DNA of 64,000 nt from Macrostomum hystrix (Eukaryota > Platyhelminthes > Macrostomidae): positions 7,621,001 to 7,685,000 of the forward strand of contig CATNEN010000001.1 of assembly GCA_950097015.1 (NCBI GenBank). Direction: 5' to 3'. The stretch's first letter is position 1, and the number at the start of each line of letters is the position of its first letter. A program made the translations under genes and the position numbers. A model generated the notes under the pieces. That model was not told where the DNA came from. It saw only the letters and a program-made list of their open reading frames with translations, and did no database searches. Below are positions 1-13,400 of this stretch, piece by piece.

Positions 1-3000
1 ACATACCAATTATACGCTCATAAAATGTTTTACAAATTTATTTATATTATAGAATCGTAAACACTACAGTTGGTCTAGTTAGTCTCACTTCCCAGCAACA
101 GCATCTTAAGCTCTTGAATTTTGAGACAGTCAGACTAACACAGTAAAAGCAAGTGTCTAGCTAAAATCGAAGCCTACCTTCTTGTGCTTTTTAATATTCC
201 TGTAGATGTCAGTGTTTGGCAGTCGGCCCAACAGGTAAGCCTTGGGCGCCTGGGTGCGAAAGATCACAGTAGCCAATGAGAAGACGACTCCGATGAGTAG
301 TCCGATGGGCAAGTCGAGACCGAGAATGGCGCCCAATGTGACAAGAAAGATCGTCTGCCATAAAGTTCAAATTTTCTTTGTAGACGATTTCGAGTAGATA
401 AATATAAAACATTTCCAGGTAGAAATACTTACGAAGTCGTATCTGTTAGTTCGCCACAGTCGTGGCAGCTGTTCCACTTGCAGGATCATGTTTTTTAGGT
501 TTACGATGATAATTGCTGATAAAACGCACTGAAAATTTGAGTTAAAAAAACCTCTTTAACTTAAATTTTGACTCAAAAAACGTTTTAAAGAACATTTAAA
601 GGTCGTGGCTTAGTGTTAAGAGCGTCGAACTCACGACTTTAATTCGGATGTTTGATTCACGACTCTACTGGAACAATTTGTGTCCGTTAGCAAGACACTT
701 AAACTCTGCATTGCTTCAGTTCAACCAGCTGTTAAATGGGTGCCAGCGTCAGCTGGGGTAATTGAGAGTGGGAGTGGAATCCCACCAGTCCCCAGTCCAT
801 GGACTGAACAGCCACATGCAGCTATCAGATGCGCCGCGCAATAGCTGCGGCTGTGCTACGGCAATATAAAGGCTTCAAATCTAGCCAAGTTAGGTAATCC
901 ATTATTATTACTATTATTATTATCACCAATGAATATTATGCCATTAGAAATTTATATGGGGCCACATGGGGTCAATGAATAGATGATCAAAATAAATAAG
1001 CGCACTGTGTCACCTTTGGCACAGGTGCAAATTCAGGTGCAATCACGAGTATAGCAATCAGTGTAATGACTGCAGCGTACAGCGAGTAGACTAAAGTTTT
1101 GCCTTTTAAAGACTCGTGTAGCGATGTGCAGGTGATGGCAGCCGCCGAGACGAAGGTGCTAAACCAGCACATACCAATGTTCACGGCACCGTAGGCGATC
1201 ATCTCCTGATTGGGGTCGATTTCGTAGCCGTTGCGTAGGGCGAAGGTTTTCGATAGCGAGACGGACAGCGCGTAGGAGATGACGCCGAGAACGATGCCGT
1301 TCACAATGATCCCAGAGCCTGAGGTAAAGTGTTCAATCTTAGGAGATCTCGGCGCCTCGAACCTTGACATGGTGCAATGAGAGTTGGCAATTTGAGCAGA
1401 GTAGATAAGATGTGACAAGATTACATAACTAATCAGATTAGAGAGTGACAAGATTGCATAACTTATATCAGATCAGAGAGAGACAAGATTACATAATTAA
1501 TCCGATTAGAGAGTGACAAGATTGCATAACTAATCAGATAGAGAGGGACAAGACTGCATAACTAATTAGATAAGAGAGTGACAAGATTGCATAACTAATT
1601 AGATAAGAGAGTGACAAGATTACATAACTAATCAGATAAGAGAGGGACAAGATTACATAACTAATTAGATAAGAGAGGGACAAGACTGCATAACTAATTA
1701 GATAAGAGAGGGACAAGATTACATAACTAATTAGATAAGAGAGTGACAAGATTACATAACTAATCAGATCAGAGAGGGACAAGACTGCATAACTAATTAG
1801 ATAAGAGAGTGACAAGATTACATAACTAATCAAATCAGAGAGGGACAAGACTGCATAACTAATTAGATAAGAGAGTGACAAGATTACATAACTAATCAGA
1901 TCAGAGAGGGACAAGACTGCATAACTAATTAGATAAGAGAGTGACAAGATTACATAACTAATCAGATAAGAGAGGGACAAGATTGAATAACTAATTAGAT
2001 AAGAGAGTGACAAGATTACATAACTAATCAGATCAGAGAGGGACAAGATTGCATAACTAATTAGATAAGAGAGTGACAAGATTACATAACTAATCAGATA
2101 AGAGAGTGACAAGATTACATAACAAATCAGATCAGAGAGGGACAAGACTGTATAACTAATTAGATAAGAGAGGGACAAGATTACATAACTAATCAGATCA
2201 GAGAGGGACAAGACTGCATAACTAATTAGATAAGAGAGTGACAAGATTACATAACTAATCAGATAAGAGAGGGACAAGATTGAATAACTAATTAGATAAG
2301 AGAGTGACAAGATTACATAACTAATCAGATAAGAGAGGGACAAGATTACATAACTAATTAGATAAGAGAGGGACAAGACTGCATAACTAATTAGATAAGA
2401 GAGTGACAAGATTGCATAACTAATTAGATAAGAGAGTGACAAGACTGCATAACTAATCAGATAAGAGAGGGACAAGATTACATAACTAATTAGATAAGAG
2501 AGTGACTAGATTACATAACTAATCAGATCAGAGAGTGACAAGATTTTGCTTACCCTTTGCGAATTTCTCCAACAGACGCAATTTTCAATGTAGTCTCCCA
2601 GAAGAGAAACTTTGATAACAGCAGGCTGGCAATGAGCTGCAAATTATTACAAATTTAGATATGTCAACAAATTGACCAATTATATGTACATGCAGATGGC
2701 AAAAGCTTACTCACCACAATGATATCAATTGGGATTGGCACCCTGATGTGTTTGATGCACCTCTCGTTAACGATCTTGATCGATAACAAGATCAGAAAGA
2801 AAAATACAAAAACCAAGATTGTGGGCACGTTCACCTTTGACGCAAGGATTTCTTTTACGGCCTCGATGAAGTACTGAAAATAAGGGACAGAATACGAGCG
2901 CTTAATTTTCCATTGGTTTCAAAATCATACGAGCACTTCTTACAGTCTACCAAGTCTACTTCTCACCGTCTACCACGTCTACTTCTTAAAGTCTACTAAG

Positions 3001-6000
3001 TCTACTTCTTACAGTCTACCGAGTCTACTTCTCACAGTCTTCTAAGTCTACATCCCACAGTCTACCAAGTCTACTTCTCACAGTTTACCAAGTCTACTTC
3101 TCACAGTTTACCAAATCTACTTCTAACTGTCTACCAAGCCCAACTCTCACAGTCTACCAAGTCTACTTCCCACCGTCTACCAAGTCTACTTCCCACCGTC
3201 TACCAAGTCTACTTCTCACCGTCTACCAAGTCTACTTCTCACCGTCTACCAAATCTACTTCTAACTGTCCACCAAGCCTAACTCTCACAGTCTACCAAGT
3301 CTACTTCTCACAGTCTACCAAGTCTTCCCACCGTCTACCAAGTCTTCCCACCGTCTACCAAGTCTACTTCCCTCCGTCTACCAAGTCTTCCCACCGTCTA
3401 CCAAGTCTTCCCACCGTCTACCAAGTCTTCCCACCGTCTACCAAGTCTTCCCACCGTCTACCAAGTCTACTTCCCACCGTCTACCAAGTCTACTTCTCAC
3501 AGAGTACCATCAATAACTATCATAATCTACCAACGCTACAACTGTATTACAAACTGCACAAATAGTTCAAAGTTAAACAAACCAGAAAGAATTTTCCATT
3601 GCCATTGATAGTTGGTATTGGGGCGCCCAGCATGTTGCCCAGCTGGCTGCTGACAATGTGCAGTGCCGCTCCGCAGGTAAAAGCGCTATTAATTGGATCA
3701 GACAGGTAGATGGTGAGGAAACCGAATTGAAACAGGCCAAGCACCAGCTGCAGGGCACCCGCAATCATTGTGATTGTCAGGGCGATTCTTGCATTGGCGT
3801 CATCTGGGGTGGTGCATGGCACTGAAATGAAGGCGCATCCAAAGAATTTGTAAAGTTCTGTTCAGTCCGCGGACAGGGCAAAGCAATACCCGTCAAAGTT
3901 TCTGCACCTAGCCAATAAATAAAAATAATGATTGATTACACCTGCGCTAATTGGGTCAGATGTGCAGCGGACGGTACAGCCGCAGCTATAGCGCAGCTCA
4001 TCTGAAGGATACGTACGGCTGTTCAGTCCATGGACTGGAAACTCGGGGGACGAGACACCAACTCTCAATTATCCCAGCTAATGCTGGTACTTATTTAAGG
4101 GACTAAAACCCCATAGACTAGGCTACAACCCCCTAGACTAGCTAGAACATCCCTAGATTGGGCAAAAACCACCTTGACTACGCTACAACCCCCTAGATTA
4201 AGCTACAGCCCCGTAGATTAAGCTAACAACCCCTAGATTAAGCTACAGCCCCGTAGATTAAGTTAACAAGCCCTAGATTAAGCTACAACCCTGTAGATTA
4301 AGCTACAGCCCTCTAGATTAAGCTACAGCCCCGTAGATTAAGCTAACAACCCCTAGATTAAGCTACAGCCCCCTAGATTAAGCTACAGCCCCCTAGATTA
4401 AGCTACAGCCCCGTAGATTAAGCTAACAACCCCTAGATTAAGCTACAACCCCCTAGATGAAGCTAACAACCCCTAGATTAAGCTAACCCCTAGATTAAGC
4501 TACAGCCCCGTAGATTAAGCTAACAACCCCTAGATTAAGCTACAGCCCCGTAGATTAAGCTAACAACCCCTAGATTAAGCTACAGCCCCGTAGATTAAGC
4601 TAACAACCCCTAGATTAAGCTACAGCCCCGTAGATTAAGCTAACAACCCCTAGATTAAGCTACAACCCCCTAGATTAAGCTACAACCCCCTAGATTAAGC
4701 TACAACCCCGTAGATTAAGCTACAACCCCTAGATTAAGCTACAACCCCCTAGATTAAGCTACAACCCCTAGATTAAGCTACAACCCCCTAGATTAAGCTA
4801 CAACCCCGTAGATTAAGCTAACAACCCTAGATTAAGCTACAACCCCCTAGATTAAGCTAACAACCCCTAGATTAAGCTAAAACCCCCTAGATTAAGCTAC
4901 AACCCGCTAGATTAAGCTACAACCCCTTCTGATCCAGATACAGTTAAGCTTTATTGAAAATAAATACAGTTCACTGTTAGCAAACACACTACTCACCATT
5001 CGTAGCCGCAGTAGTATTAGCGCTAGTAAATGTCGTCGCGCTAGTCCAAGCCACTGTGGGTTCGCTAGTCGACCAGGCGGTGTAGTTTGAGTCCGCAGTT
5101 GAGTTCGGTGTCAAACAGAGGCCGACGCGGTTGGGATAGACCTGATCTACGCCGGCCCTCACTGCCTCGCCAACCAGTAGGGATATCGCGCCCTGATTGG
5201 CTGGTTGATTTTGTTTGAAGAGAAATCATTATCCTTTTCAGATCATCTCATAATATTCTTTATATTTTCTTGCCCTACAAATTTTCTGTAATCGAACCTT
5301 AGTTCATTGATAATCTCACTCTACTTCTCAGAAAATATAACTCCACTTCTCAGATAATGTAACTCTACTTCTCAGATAATGTCGCTCTACTTCACAGATA
5401 ATGTCGCTCTACTTCACAGATAATGTCGCTCTACTTCACAGATAATCTCACTCGACTTCTTAGATAATCTCACTCTACTTCACAGATAATGTCACTCTAC
5501 TTCACAGATAATTTCGCTCTACTTCACAGATAATCTCACTCGACTTCTTAGATAATCTCACTCCACTTCACAGATAATGTCACTCCACTTCACAGATAAT
5601 CTCACTCTACTTCTCAGATAATCTAACTCCACTTCACAGATAATCTAACTCCACTTCTCTCAGATAATCTTCTTGACAATAACTAGACTCCACATCAGTG
5701 AAACAAAGACTCACTCATATTAAGGTGGTTGGATGTGCCAAAAATAAAGTAGATAATCATGGCAAAGAATGCGGAGTAGAATCCACTCTGCGGTCTGAGA
5801 TTGGCCAGCAGAGCGTAGGCAATGGCTGAAATTTAAATTCAAGTAAAAATCTGTTTATAAATTTAGAAGTGTGAATTTTTTTCCTAAATTAAATTCATTT
5901 TTCAACACATATCGGCTACCTTATAAGTACAACTTCTCATCCCTTTCAGATTCAGTATCATCCGATTAAAAAAACTGCAAATCAAACTATAGAGTTTTGC

Positions 6001-6670
6001 AGGGAATTTTTTTCTTCACAAAAACACCATTCGCATAAACTACTCGCTATGAAAGTTAGTAGTAAAGTGAGGAAATTATTGCATCCCAAATTATGAAAAC
6101 GCAATTTAAAGGCTCAGCATTGCAGAACTCACACTGAGGAATGAGGAACAGACCCACGCTAATTCCGGATAACAGGTCGTAGGGTCCGTATTCGCGCAGG
6201 TCGTAGTTAAGCAGCACCTTCACAAATGGAAACAGCCGGGTGATGATGCCCAGAGCGATGACACCCTTGCCCTTCACCTCCTTGTTAGCCCGACGTTCGT
6301 CCATGAGATTCTGCTTGTGAGCCTTCTGTTCTTCCGGCTCCATCCGGGTCTGATAGGCTTGCTCAAGCTGCACCTCAGTGTAAGCTGGCCTGGAAGCTAT
6401 CGTGCCAGCCGGAGTGAAGCCGTCCCCGGCGCCTCTGTTATCGTCGACGTCTTCGGCGACGCCGACGCTGAAGCCGCCTCCGCCACCGCCGCCTCCAGCG
6501 GCGTTGCCAACGCCTGCGGTGTCAGCCGGGATGGCCACCTGCAGCCTCAGATCCGAAGGAATCCTGCTTCGCCGATTGATAGAACCGCTGCCGCCGTTTG
6601 CGCCGCCATTGCCACCCGGTGTCGTCGGTGGTGGCGCAGCAGGACCACCGGCTGCCGGTTGGTCAGACAT
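1..6670 (-). CDS. SLC26-family anion transporter (partial, 3' end outside window)
   Basis: SLC26 proteins are membrane exchangers or channels for sulfate, chloride, bicarbonate and similar anions. I joined nine exons by reading frame and splice sites: 6670-6133, 5825-5715, 5200-4997, 3821-3583, 2873-2715, 2636-2554, 1362-1014, 528-433 and 354-178. All phases agree, giving 652 residues. The start is the ATG at 6670, followed by a Gly/Pro-rich tail. Family-like blocks include DLLSGISVGLFLIPQS, SIAYALLANLRPQSGFYSAF, NQGAISLLVGEAV, a VGEIRKGFEAP turn, SKTFALRNGYEIDPNQEMIA, and IIIVNLKNM with LPRLWRTNRYDF. The loop encoded by exon 3 is long and rich in Ser/Thr/Asn. The coding sequence stops at a donor after residue 652, just where the cytoplasmic STAS domain should begin, so that part is beyond base 1. 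An AG at about 6696 suggests a 5'UTR intron. Which SLC26 paralogue it is cannot be settled. Confidence 0.93.
600..928 (+). mobile_element. tRNA-derived SINE, family 1, near full length
   Basis: It has a tRNA-like head with a degraded A box and B box, then the shared body motifs TTAGCAAGACACTTAAA, a CCATGG-centred palindrome and GCGCCGCGCAATAGCTGCGG, and ends in an ATT-rich tail. It lies in the SLC26 intron between the exons at 1014 and 528. The same family recurs at 3925, 31005, 35761, 37914, 40397 and 57015. Confidence 0.85.
1425..2545. repeat. Intronic minisatellite, 33-bp unit
   Basis: About 33 tandem units of GAGAGTGACAAGATTACATA plus 13 more bases, with small variants. The array fills the SLC26 intron between exons 2554 and 1362. 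Because 33 is a multiple of three, it reads through as a long open frame with an 11-residue period (LSLSYLISYVI on the minus strand). This is an artefact, not a protein. Confidence 0.97.
2925..3515. repeat. Intronic minisatellite, ~23-bp unit with an 18-bp variant
   Basis: Units of the type GTCTACCAAGTCTACTTCTC, with a shorter variant GTCTACCAAGTCTTCCCACC from about 3320 to 3470. Roughly 25 copies fill the SLC26 intron between exons 3583 and 2873. The sequence is pyrimidine-rich on the plus strand. Confidence 0.95.
3925..4099 (-). mobile_element. SINE family 1, truncated (tRNA head missing)
   Basis: Reverse-oriented body and tail of the family. The tail begins near AATGATTGATTACACCTG, followed by the reverse complement of the GCTGCGGCTGT block, the CCATGG palindrome and AGCTAATGCTGGTAC. 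The tRNA head is absent, and the copy runs straight into the 20-bp minisatellite. It lies in an SLC26 intron. Confidence 0.85.
4100..4930. repeat. Intronic minisatellite, 20-bp unit
   Basis: About 40 units of AGCTACAACCCCCTAGATTA and variants (GCTAACAACCCC, CAGCCCCGTAG). It fills the SLC26 intron between exons 4997 and 3821 and abuts the truncated SINE. Confidence 0.96.
5310..5670. repeat. Intronic minisatellite, 22-bp unit
   Basis: About 16 units of the type TCTACTTCACAGATAATGTC in the SLC26 intron between exons 5715 and 5200. Confidence 0.94.
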
Positions 6671-6739
6671 ATTGGGGACTTAGAGACGGCTGCCTGAACT
6701 GCTGCATGACGGAATTGGACTCATGATCGATAATAAGTG

Positions 6740-7635
6740 AATAATGAACAATTCCCAATAAACCATGACCGAAATCATTGTGAATCACCGGCCAGTCATA
6801 CTGAATGACCAATAATAATATATGACCAATCATACTGAATAACCAATATTAATATATGACCAATCATACTGAATGAACAATTATAATGAATGACCAATCA
6901 TACTGAATGACCAGTCAAACTGAATGACCAGTCAAACTGAATGACCAATAATAATATATGACCAATCATACTGAATGACCAATCATACTGAATGACCAAA
7001 TCATACTCAGTGACCAATATACTTAATGATTAGTAATACTGAATGACCAGTAATACTGAATGACTAGTCATCTTGAATGACCAGTAATACTGAATGGCCA
7101 ATCATTCTGAATGGCCAATCGTACTGAGTGTCTGAATCGAAATGAATGACTAATTATATTGAATGAACAGTCAACCTGAATGACCAATCATACTGAATGA
7201 CCAGTCAAACTGAATGACCAATAATAATATATGACCAATCATACTGAATGACCAAATCATACTCAGTGACCAAATCATACTGAATGACTAATCATACTGA
7301 ATGACCAATCATACTGAATGACCAATCGTAATGAGTGTCTGAATCGAAATGAATGACTAATTATATTGAATGAACAGTCAACCTGAATGACCAATAATAA
7401 TATATGACCAATCATACTGAATGACCAATCATACTGAATGACCAAATCATACTCAGTGACCAAATCATACTGAATGACTAATCATACTGAATGACCAATC
7501 ATACTGAATGACCAATCATACTGAATGACCAATCATACTGAATGACCAATCATACTGAATGACCAAATCATACTCAGTGACCAATCATACTGAATGACCA
7601 ATCATACTGAATGACCAATCATACTGAATAAATGA
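6740..7635. repeat. Minisatellite, 17-bp unit, upstream of the SLC26 start
   Basis: About 50 units of GACCAATCATACTGAAT with many small variants. Larger blocks of about 190 bp recur within it (compare the stretches near 6950 and 7210). It is probably in a 5'UTR intron, because an acceptor-like AG lies 26 bases upstream of the SLC26 ATG. Confidence 0.94.
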
Positions 7636-9345
7636 ATCAAACTAATAACCAAATTCCATGTCTCCGTACAAAAGCACTGATAAGAATTGCCTCTAAAATA
7701 ATTACCTGCTCAAAATAGACCGATGTGTCGCGTTTCTAATTAGATCAGTCGGCCTGGTGGAAACAAAATCCGGCAGTCCAGTCTTGCCTGGTTAGTAATC
7801 TGTTTGGACCTGTCTGACTGACTGACTGTACCTGTTTTGTCTTCGCCCAAGCAGAGCACAACGTGGACTATTGTCTCGAACGGAAATTACGACTCAAACT
7901 AGCGACTGGCTGCTAGCATGAAGACGAGAATGCTCATAAACCATTATCGTTTTTTTCATTTATTTATAGTCGAGTTGGTCTCCAACATCCATTACTCTCT
8001 ATCCCTGCGACCAGTACGGCTTTGAGCAGTTCTAACCTACCTCTGTGAGTACAACAGCCAACCAAACCTACTCACTTTTAGTCATTAGCCTATTCTATTC
8101 ACAATATGTACACAATAATACAGTACAACGATGGCTTTGAATGCTTTTCTGACTCTTAGACTATTTTGCAGTGCAGAGCTACTGAGCCAACCCGCCCCTC
8201 CCAGTTTTTGACTGGCTACCGAGGGGCTTCCGAACAAGGCCCCGCCTCACGTCACAATGAACCAGTCTGAAATAGGGGCTAATTAACAACAACCTGCTTT
8301 TATCTAAAGCAGACCTGCTTAAAGCAGCATGGCATTGTCTGCCTTCTGCGGCTAGTGCTTCACATCTCTTACTGATTGCTCTGGAATGATACCAAAAATA
8401 GAATGACAAGGTGCGTTTCTTGACAGCTTAAAAAATGAACTAATAATTAGAGCTGAATTTAGTAGTTTATAAGTTAGAAATCACGTGACTTATTATGACT
8501 CACTTTATCTCTTTATTATACTCCAAATTATATCCCATTATTTCCGGCTTCAAAATCATCTCACGCGAGATCTCGCTTTTAGGATAATCTCACAGAATAC
8601 TCGTATCTTAACTCTAGGATAATCTCAAAAGGAAATCTCTGCTGTAGGATAATCTCACAAGGAGATCTCACTTTCAGAGTAATTTCAAAGAAGATCTCAA
8701 CTGCAGAAAAATCTCACAGATCTCAACTGCTGGATTATCTCACAGGAGATCTCAAATGCTGGATCTTTGAGATCTCACAAAGAGATTTAAACTGCAGAAA
8801 ATACTATAAGGTATTAATAGACCAAAAGTTTGCTTAGCGAGTGGTCTAAGATGACTACTCAAGAATGGCTAGGAGTTGAGCATTCTCACAACTCAAACCA
8901 GTTCTGTCCTCCACTAGATAGATAAAACGGCTTTTCAATGCAGCTTAAAACCAGCAGAGTATAACAAAATAGAATAAATTTCTAAGGTCTAAGGTCCTTA
9001 GAATAAAATGTGAATAGAAATGCCACTACACAGCTCACTAGTAACCCAGCGCAATGCCGAAATTCTGTATCGAATACAACAATGGATTAGATTGAGCACT
9101 GCTCAAACAGACCTTAAGATTCGAAAGCTCACGTGCCTCAGAGAACAGCTATTGTTCACCTAGAGCAACTGGGCGGTAATATAATAATAAACAATATATT
9201 TTTCAACTCGAACCACAGTTCTGGCTGACGAAATTGTGAAGACAAACTAAGAACTACATTTAAATTATCTGGGGTACTTTGATTTTCTAGTTTTCTCGCA
9301 GTTTTTAAGAACAAGATGTACATTTTTTATAACAAGGCATTTTTC
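7636..9345. other. Non-coding stretch with one degenerate repeat
   Basis: No convincing exon was seen on either strand. From about 8565 to 8810 there is a loose tandem repeat of about 26 bp built on AGGATAATCTCACA and GAGATCTCA. Any 5'UTR exon of the SLC26 gene would lie here or further right, but I cannot place it. Confidence 0.6.
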
Positions 9346-9580
9346 TGTATGCAACAGTCTCTGATCCCATCTGTGTCAGTCTCTGATCCCATCTGCAACA
9401 GGATCTGATCCCATCTGTAACAGTCTCTGATCCCATCTGCAACAGTCTCTGATCCCATCTGTAACAGTCTCTGATCCCATCTGTAACAGTCTCTGATCCC
9501 ATCTCCAACAGTCTCTGATCCCATCTGTAACAGTCTCTGATCCCATCTGTAACAGTCTCTGATCCAATTTCTAACAATTT
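9346..9580. repeat. Minisatellite, 22-bp unit
   Basis: About ten units of TCTGATCCCATCTGTAACAG plus two bases. Because 22 is not a multiple of three, all three minus-strand frames stay open with the same translated period. None is a protein. Confidence 0.95.
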
Positions 9581-10412
9581 TGGCAGAAATTAAGCAATAG
9601 TTATTGAACAAAATAATAATTTAATTTTCAAAAAAGCTTTAGCAAAGAAGAGAAAACCTTTGGTCAATATAATTACCTTGTTTCTATTCAATTAGGGCGC
9701 AACAATCAGACTTTTGAAGAGAACAATATGTACTCTCAACATAAGTAATTATGGTCTACTTAGAGTAGAGTGGGTAGAAAGCTTGCATTATAACTGGATA
9801 ATGTAAAAATGCAATATATACCTACTACTAAGAGTACAAGCTCAATGTGAAAAATAACCATGGGAGGATCTTGATATGTAAAAAACTGTAATTGGAAGCC
9901 GAATTCACAATCTACGATGCGCATAATCCTCTAGTAAAAACGTAATCGATTTTATAACTGTTAATAATTACAGTCGATTTAACCAACTGTAGCCACCAAT
10001 CTAACGAAATACAGGTAAAAATATTTAAGATTTTATAATGATCTGAGTTGAATAGGAATAAGTCGGAGCAGAAAAAGAGATCGAAGGAAGTGGAAAGAGG
10101 TGGGTGCATAGGGACTGGGGTGGCTGTTGGCAGAAGTGAGGTGGGTGTGAAAGGGAGTGAGGTGGGTGTGAACGGAAGTGAGGTGGGTGGGAAGGGAGTG
10201 GGGTGGGTATAAAGGAGTGGGTTTACACGAGGCTAGGCGTGTACTTAAGTTAAGTCAAATGAACAGTATAAGACAGTTTAGAAATTCGTCGATTTAGAAA
10301 TTAGGTAATTTAAACACTTGGCTAATGTTTGAGCTTAACGCATAGAAATGGAAGATTAAACCGTACACATTGGCAGTGGCGAGTTAAAATAATCCAGTCA
10401 AGCTAATCGAGT
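9581..10412. other. Intergenic, with a short GT/GA-rich repeat
   Basis: There is no exon evidence. From about 10110 to 10225 there is a run of about six short units built on GAGTGAGGTGGGTGTGAA. It separates the SLC26 and LETMD1-like genes. Confidence 0.6.
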
Positions 10413-13400
10413 TTAGGATAAATTAGTCTCCTTGCCAGAAGCCGCAGCCAGCAGGCTTGGCAGATGCAGCAGGAAAGCCAGTCGTTTCTCGCTCTGTTCT
10501 GCACTATTTCCTAGCTTAGCAGTCAGCGCGCACCAATGCCTAACAAACTGATCGGATTCCGGCAATGGCCGATTCCAAGACTGAAAGCCTCTGGCCAAGC
10601 AGTACTGCTGACGCAACAGACTCTCGGCTGGGTCTCCGGGCTCGCCAAAGACAAAGCCGGCTCGTTCAACAGCCCGATCCTCTTCGTAGATGAGCTTGGC
10701 TAGTCGCCAAAGGCGGTACTCGCGGTACAGACGCAGGGCGGAGATGCCATTGGCTCGACTCAGGTGGATCTTCAAGAAGAATTTCGGCTATTTCAACAGT
10801 CAAGGCACTTAATGAGTCACAACTACTCCCACGGTCATTTAATGAGTCATACTTACTTATCAGAGTAATCAAGCGAGTCATAATGGTATCTAACTGTCAT
10901 TATAATAATAATTGCACTAGGGCTGCGGGCAATGGCACATTGTTTGGTGACACTAGACCCGCAGCCAGCGATGACGCTATTCTGTCCATTTCGCTGACTC
11001 CTGAGCACACACTCACACAGGTGTGTACATCTGCCCTGGCTTTCTCATCGTCAGGCAGTGTACACTCTCACTGTGCCTTGGAGGTTGGCCTTCAAGGGCG
11101 TGAATTGCACGACAAGCCACCAAGCCTTCTCTCCGCGGCTGCGCCCCAAATGAATGTGGCCTCGCCTCGGAATCGAGCTCAGGGACATTGTTGCGAGGGG
11201 TAGACGCGTGAAACCGCTCTGCCACTCACCTCCTGCACCTAACGGTTATTTAATGAGTCATAACTCCACCAGATTTTTCATTAAGAAAAACGAAATGGAT
11301 ATATGCATTCAAAAGCTCACAGCGTGTTTATAGCTGAGATAATCGAACTGAAGACAGTCGTGCTCAAAAGCTTCAACGCTGCTAGCCAACAGATCAGATG
11401 AGTTCTGCTTGCCAGTCCGCACCTGAGAAATTTGCGAGTTATACAGTTTTAATATACTGTTATTTATTAACTTCGAAGCTAGATACAGTTTACAGACACG
11501 GTAGATACTTAGGTAAAAGGAAGGGAAGATACAGAAGGACAGGAGGGTAGATAGGGAGGGAACAGGAGGGTAGATACAGAGGGACAGTAGGGTAGATAGG
11601 GAGGGAACAGGAGGGTAGATACAGAGGGACAGGAGGGTAGATACAGAGGGACAGTAGGTTAGATAGGGAGGGAAAGAAGGTAGATAGGGAGGGAACAGGA
11701 GGTTAGATAGGGAGGGAACAGGAGGGTAGGGAGGGAACAGGAGGGTAGGGAGGGAACAGGAGGGTAGGGAGGGAACAGGAGGGTAGGGAGGGAAAAGAAG
11801 GTAGATAGGGAGGGAACAGGAGGGTAGATAGGGAGGGAACAGGAGGGTAGATACAGAGGGTAGAGTAGGGTAGATACAGAGGGTAGAGTAGGGTAGATAC
11901 AGAGGGTAGAGTAGGGTAGATACAGAGTGGAGAGGAGGGTAGATAGGGTTTACAGAACAGACGGGAAAGGAGGACTCACATTACGCAGGACAGTTCTCAA
12001 AGGTTCACAGTCCAGCTGAGGCTGGAGGAATGCCAAGTCGTCGGCCAGGCTTGAGTAGTAGGCGCGGCGTCTCTGCAGCTGAGCATTTGTGAACTCAAGC
12101 CGCTGCTCGGGTGTCCAGAAATGTTCGGTGAGAAATAGGCGCGGAAAGTAGAAACTGCAAGCGGATGTTGGGAACAAGTTTGTGGGGTGAGGAGAAATGA
12201 GTAAAATAAACCTGGAGATGGGATTGGGAGCTAGGATTGGGATTAAGAAACTAGGATTCGGATTAGCAACTAGGATTATTTGGATTAGCACCTAGGATTC
12301 GGATTAGGACCTAGGATTCGGATTAGGACCTAGGATTCTGATTAGCACGTAGGATTCGGATTAGCACCTAGGATTCGAATTAGGACCTAGGATTCGGATT
12401 AGAACCTAGGATTCGGATTAGCACCTAGGATTCGGATTAGCACCTAGGATTATTTGGATTAGAACCTGGGATTCGAATTATAACCTGTGATTCGGATTAG
12501 CACCTAGGATTCGGATTAGGACCTAGGATTCGGATTAGGACCTAGGATTCGGATTAGGACCTAGGATTTGGATTAGAACCTGGGATTCGGATTAGAACCT
12601 GGGATTCGGATTAGCACCTAGGATTCGAATTAGGACCTTGGATTCGGATTAGGACCTAGGATTCGGATTAGGACCTAGGATTCGGATTAGGACCTAGGAT
12701 TCTGATTAGCACGTAGGATTCGGATTAGCACCTAGGATTCGAATTAGGACCTAGGATTCGGATTAGAACCTAGGATTCGGATTAGCACCTAGGATTCGGA
12801 TTAGCACCTAGGATTATTTGGATTAGAACCTGGGATTCGAATTATAACCTGTGATTCGGATTAGCACCTAGGATTCGGATTAGGACCTAGGATTCGGATT
12901 AGGACCTAGGATTCGGATTAGGACCTGGGATTCGGATTAGGACCTAGGATTTGGATTAGAACCTGGGATTCGGATTAGAACCTGGGATTCGGATTAGCAC
13001 CTAGGATTCGAATTAGGACCTTGGATTCGGATTAGAACTTTGGATTCGGATTAGGACCTAGGATCCGGATTAGGACCAGGGATTTGGATTAGGACCTAGG
13101 ATTCGGATTAGGACCTGGAATTTGAATTAGGACCTAGGATTATGATATGGGCTACGATTGGGATTAACGAAGTAGGATTGCGATTAGGAGTAGTAATTGG
13201 GATTTGGAGCTAAGATTGGGATTAGAAGCTATGATTGAGTTTAAGACTTGGGATTGGGAGAAAGGATTGGGATTCGCAGCTGGGGTTAAGATACGGAGTT
13301 AGAATTGGGATTGAGAGCTAGGATGGGGATAATAATCTGGATTATGGACTAGAAATGAGCTTGAAAGATTCTAAATCAAACAAAGGTAAAACGATTGTTG

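Noticed and set aside
1534-2475. A 313-codon minus-strand open frame of LSLSYLISY repeats
   Set aside because: It is only the 33-bp intronic array read in frame; the true SLC26 exons lie on both sides.
1434-7640. CRISPR array, suggested by regularly spaced repeats
   Set aside because: Units are directly adjacent with no unique spacers, in introns of animal genes.
9305-9611. Three overlapping minus-strand frames of a GSETVTDGIRDCYRWDQ type
   Set aside because: 22-bp array shifts frame each unit, so all three frames share one peptide period. No splice or coding support.
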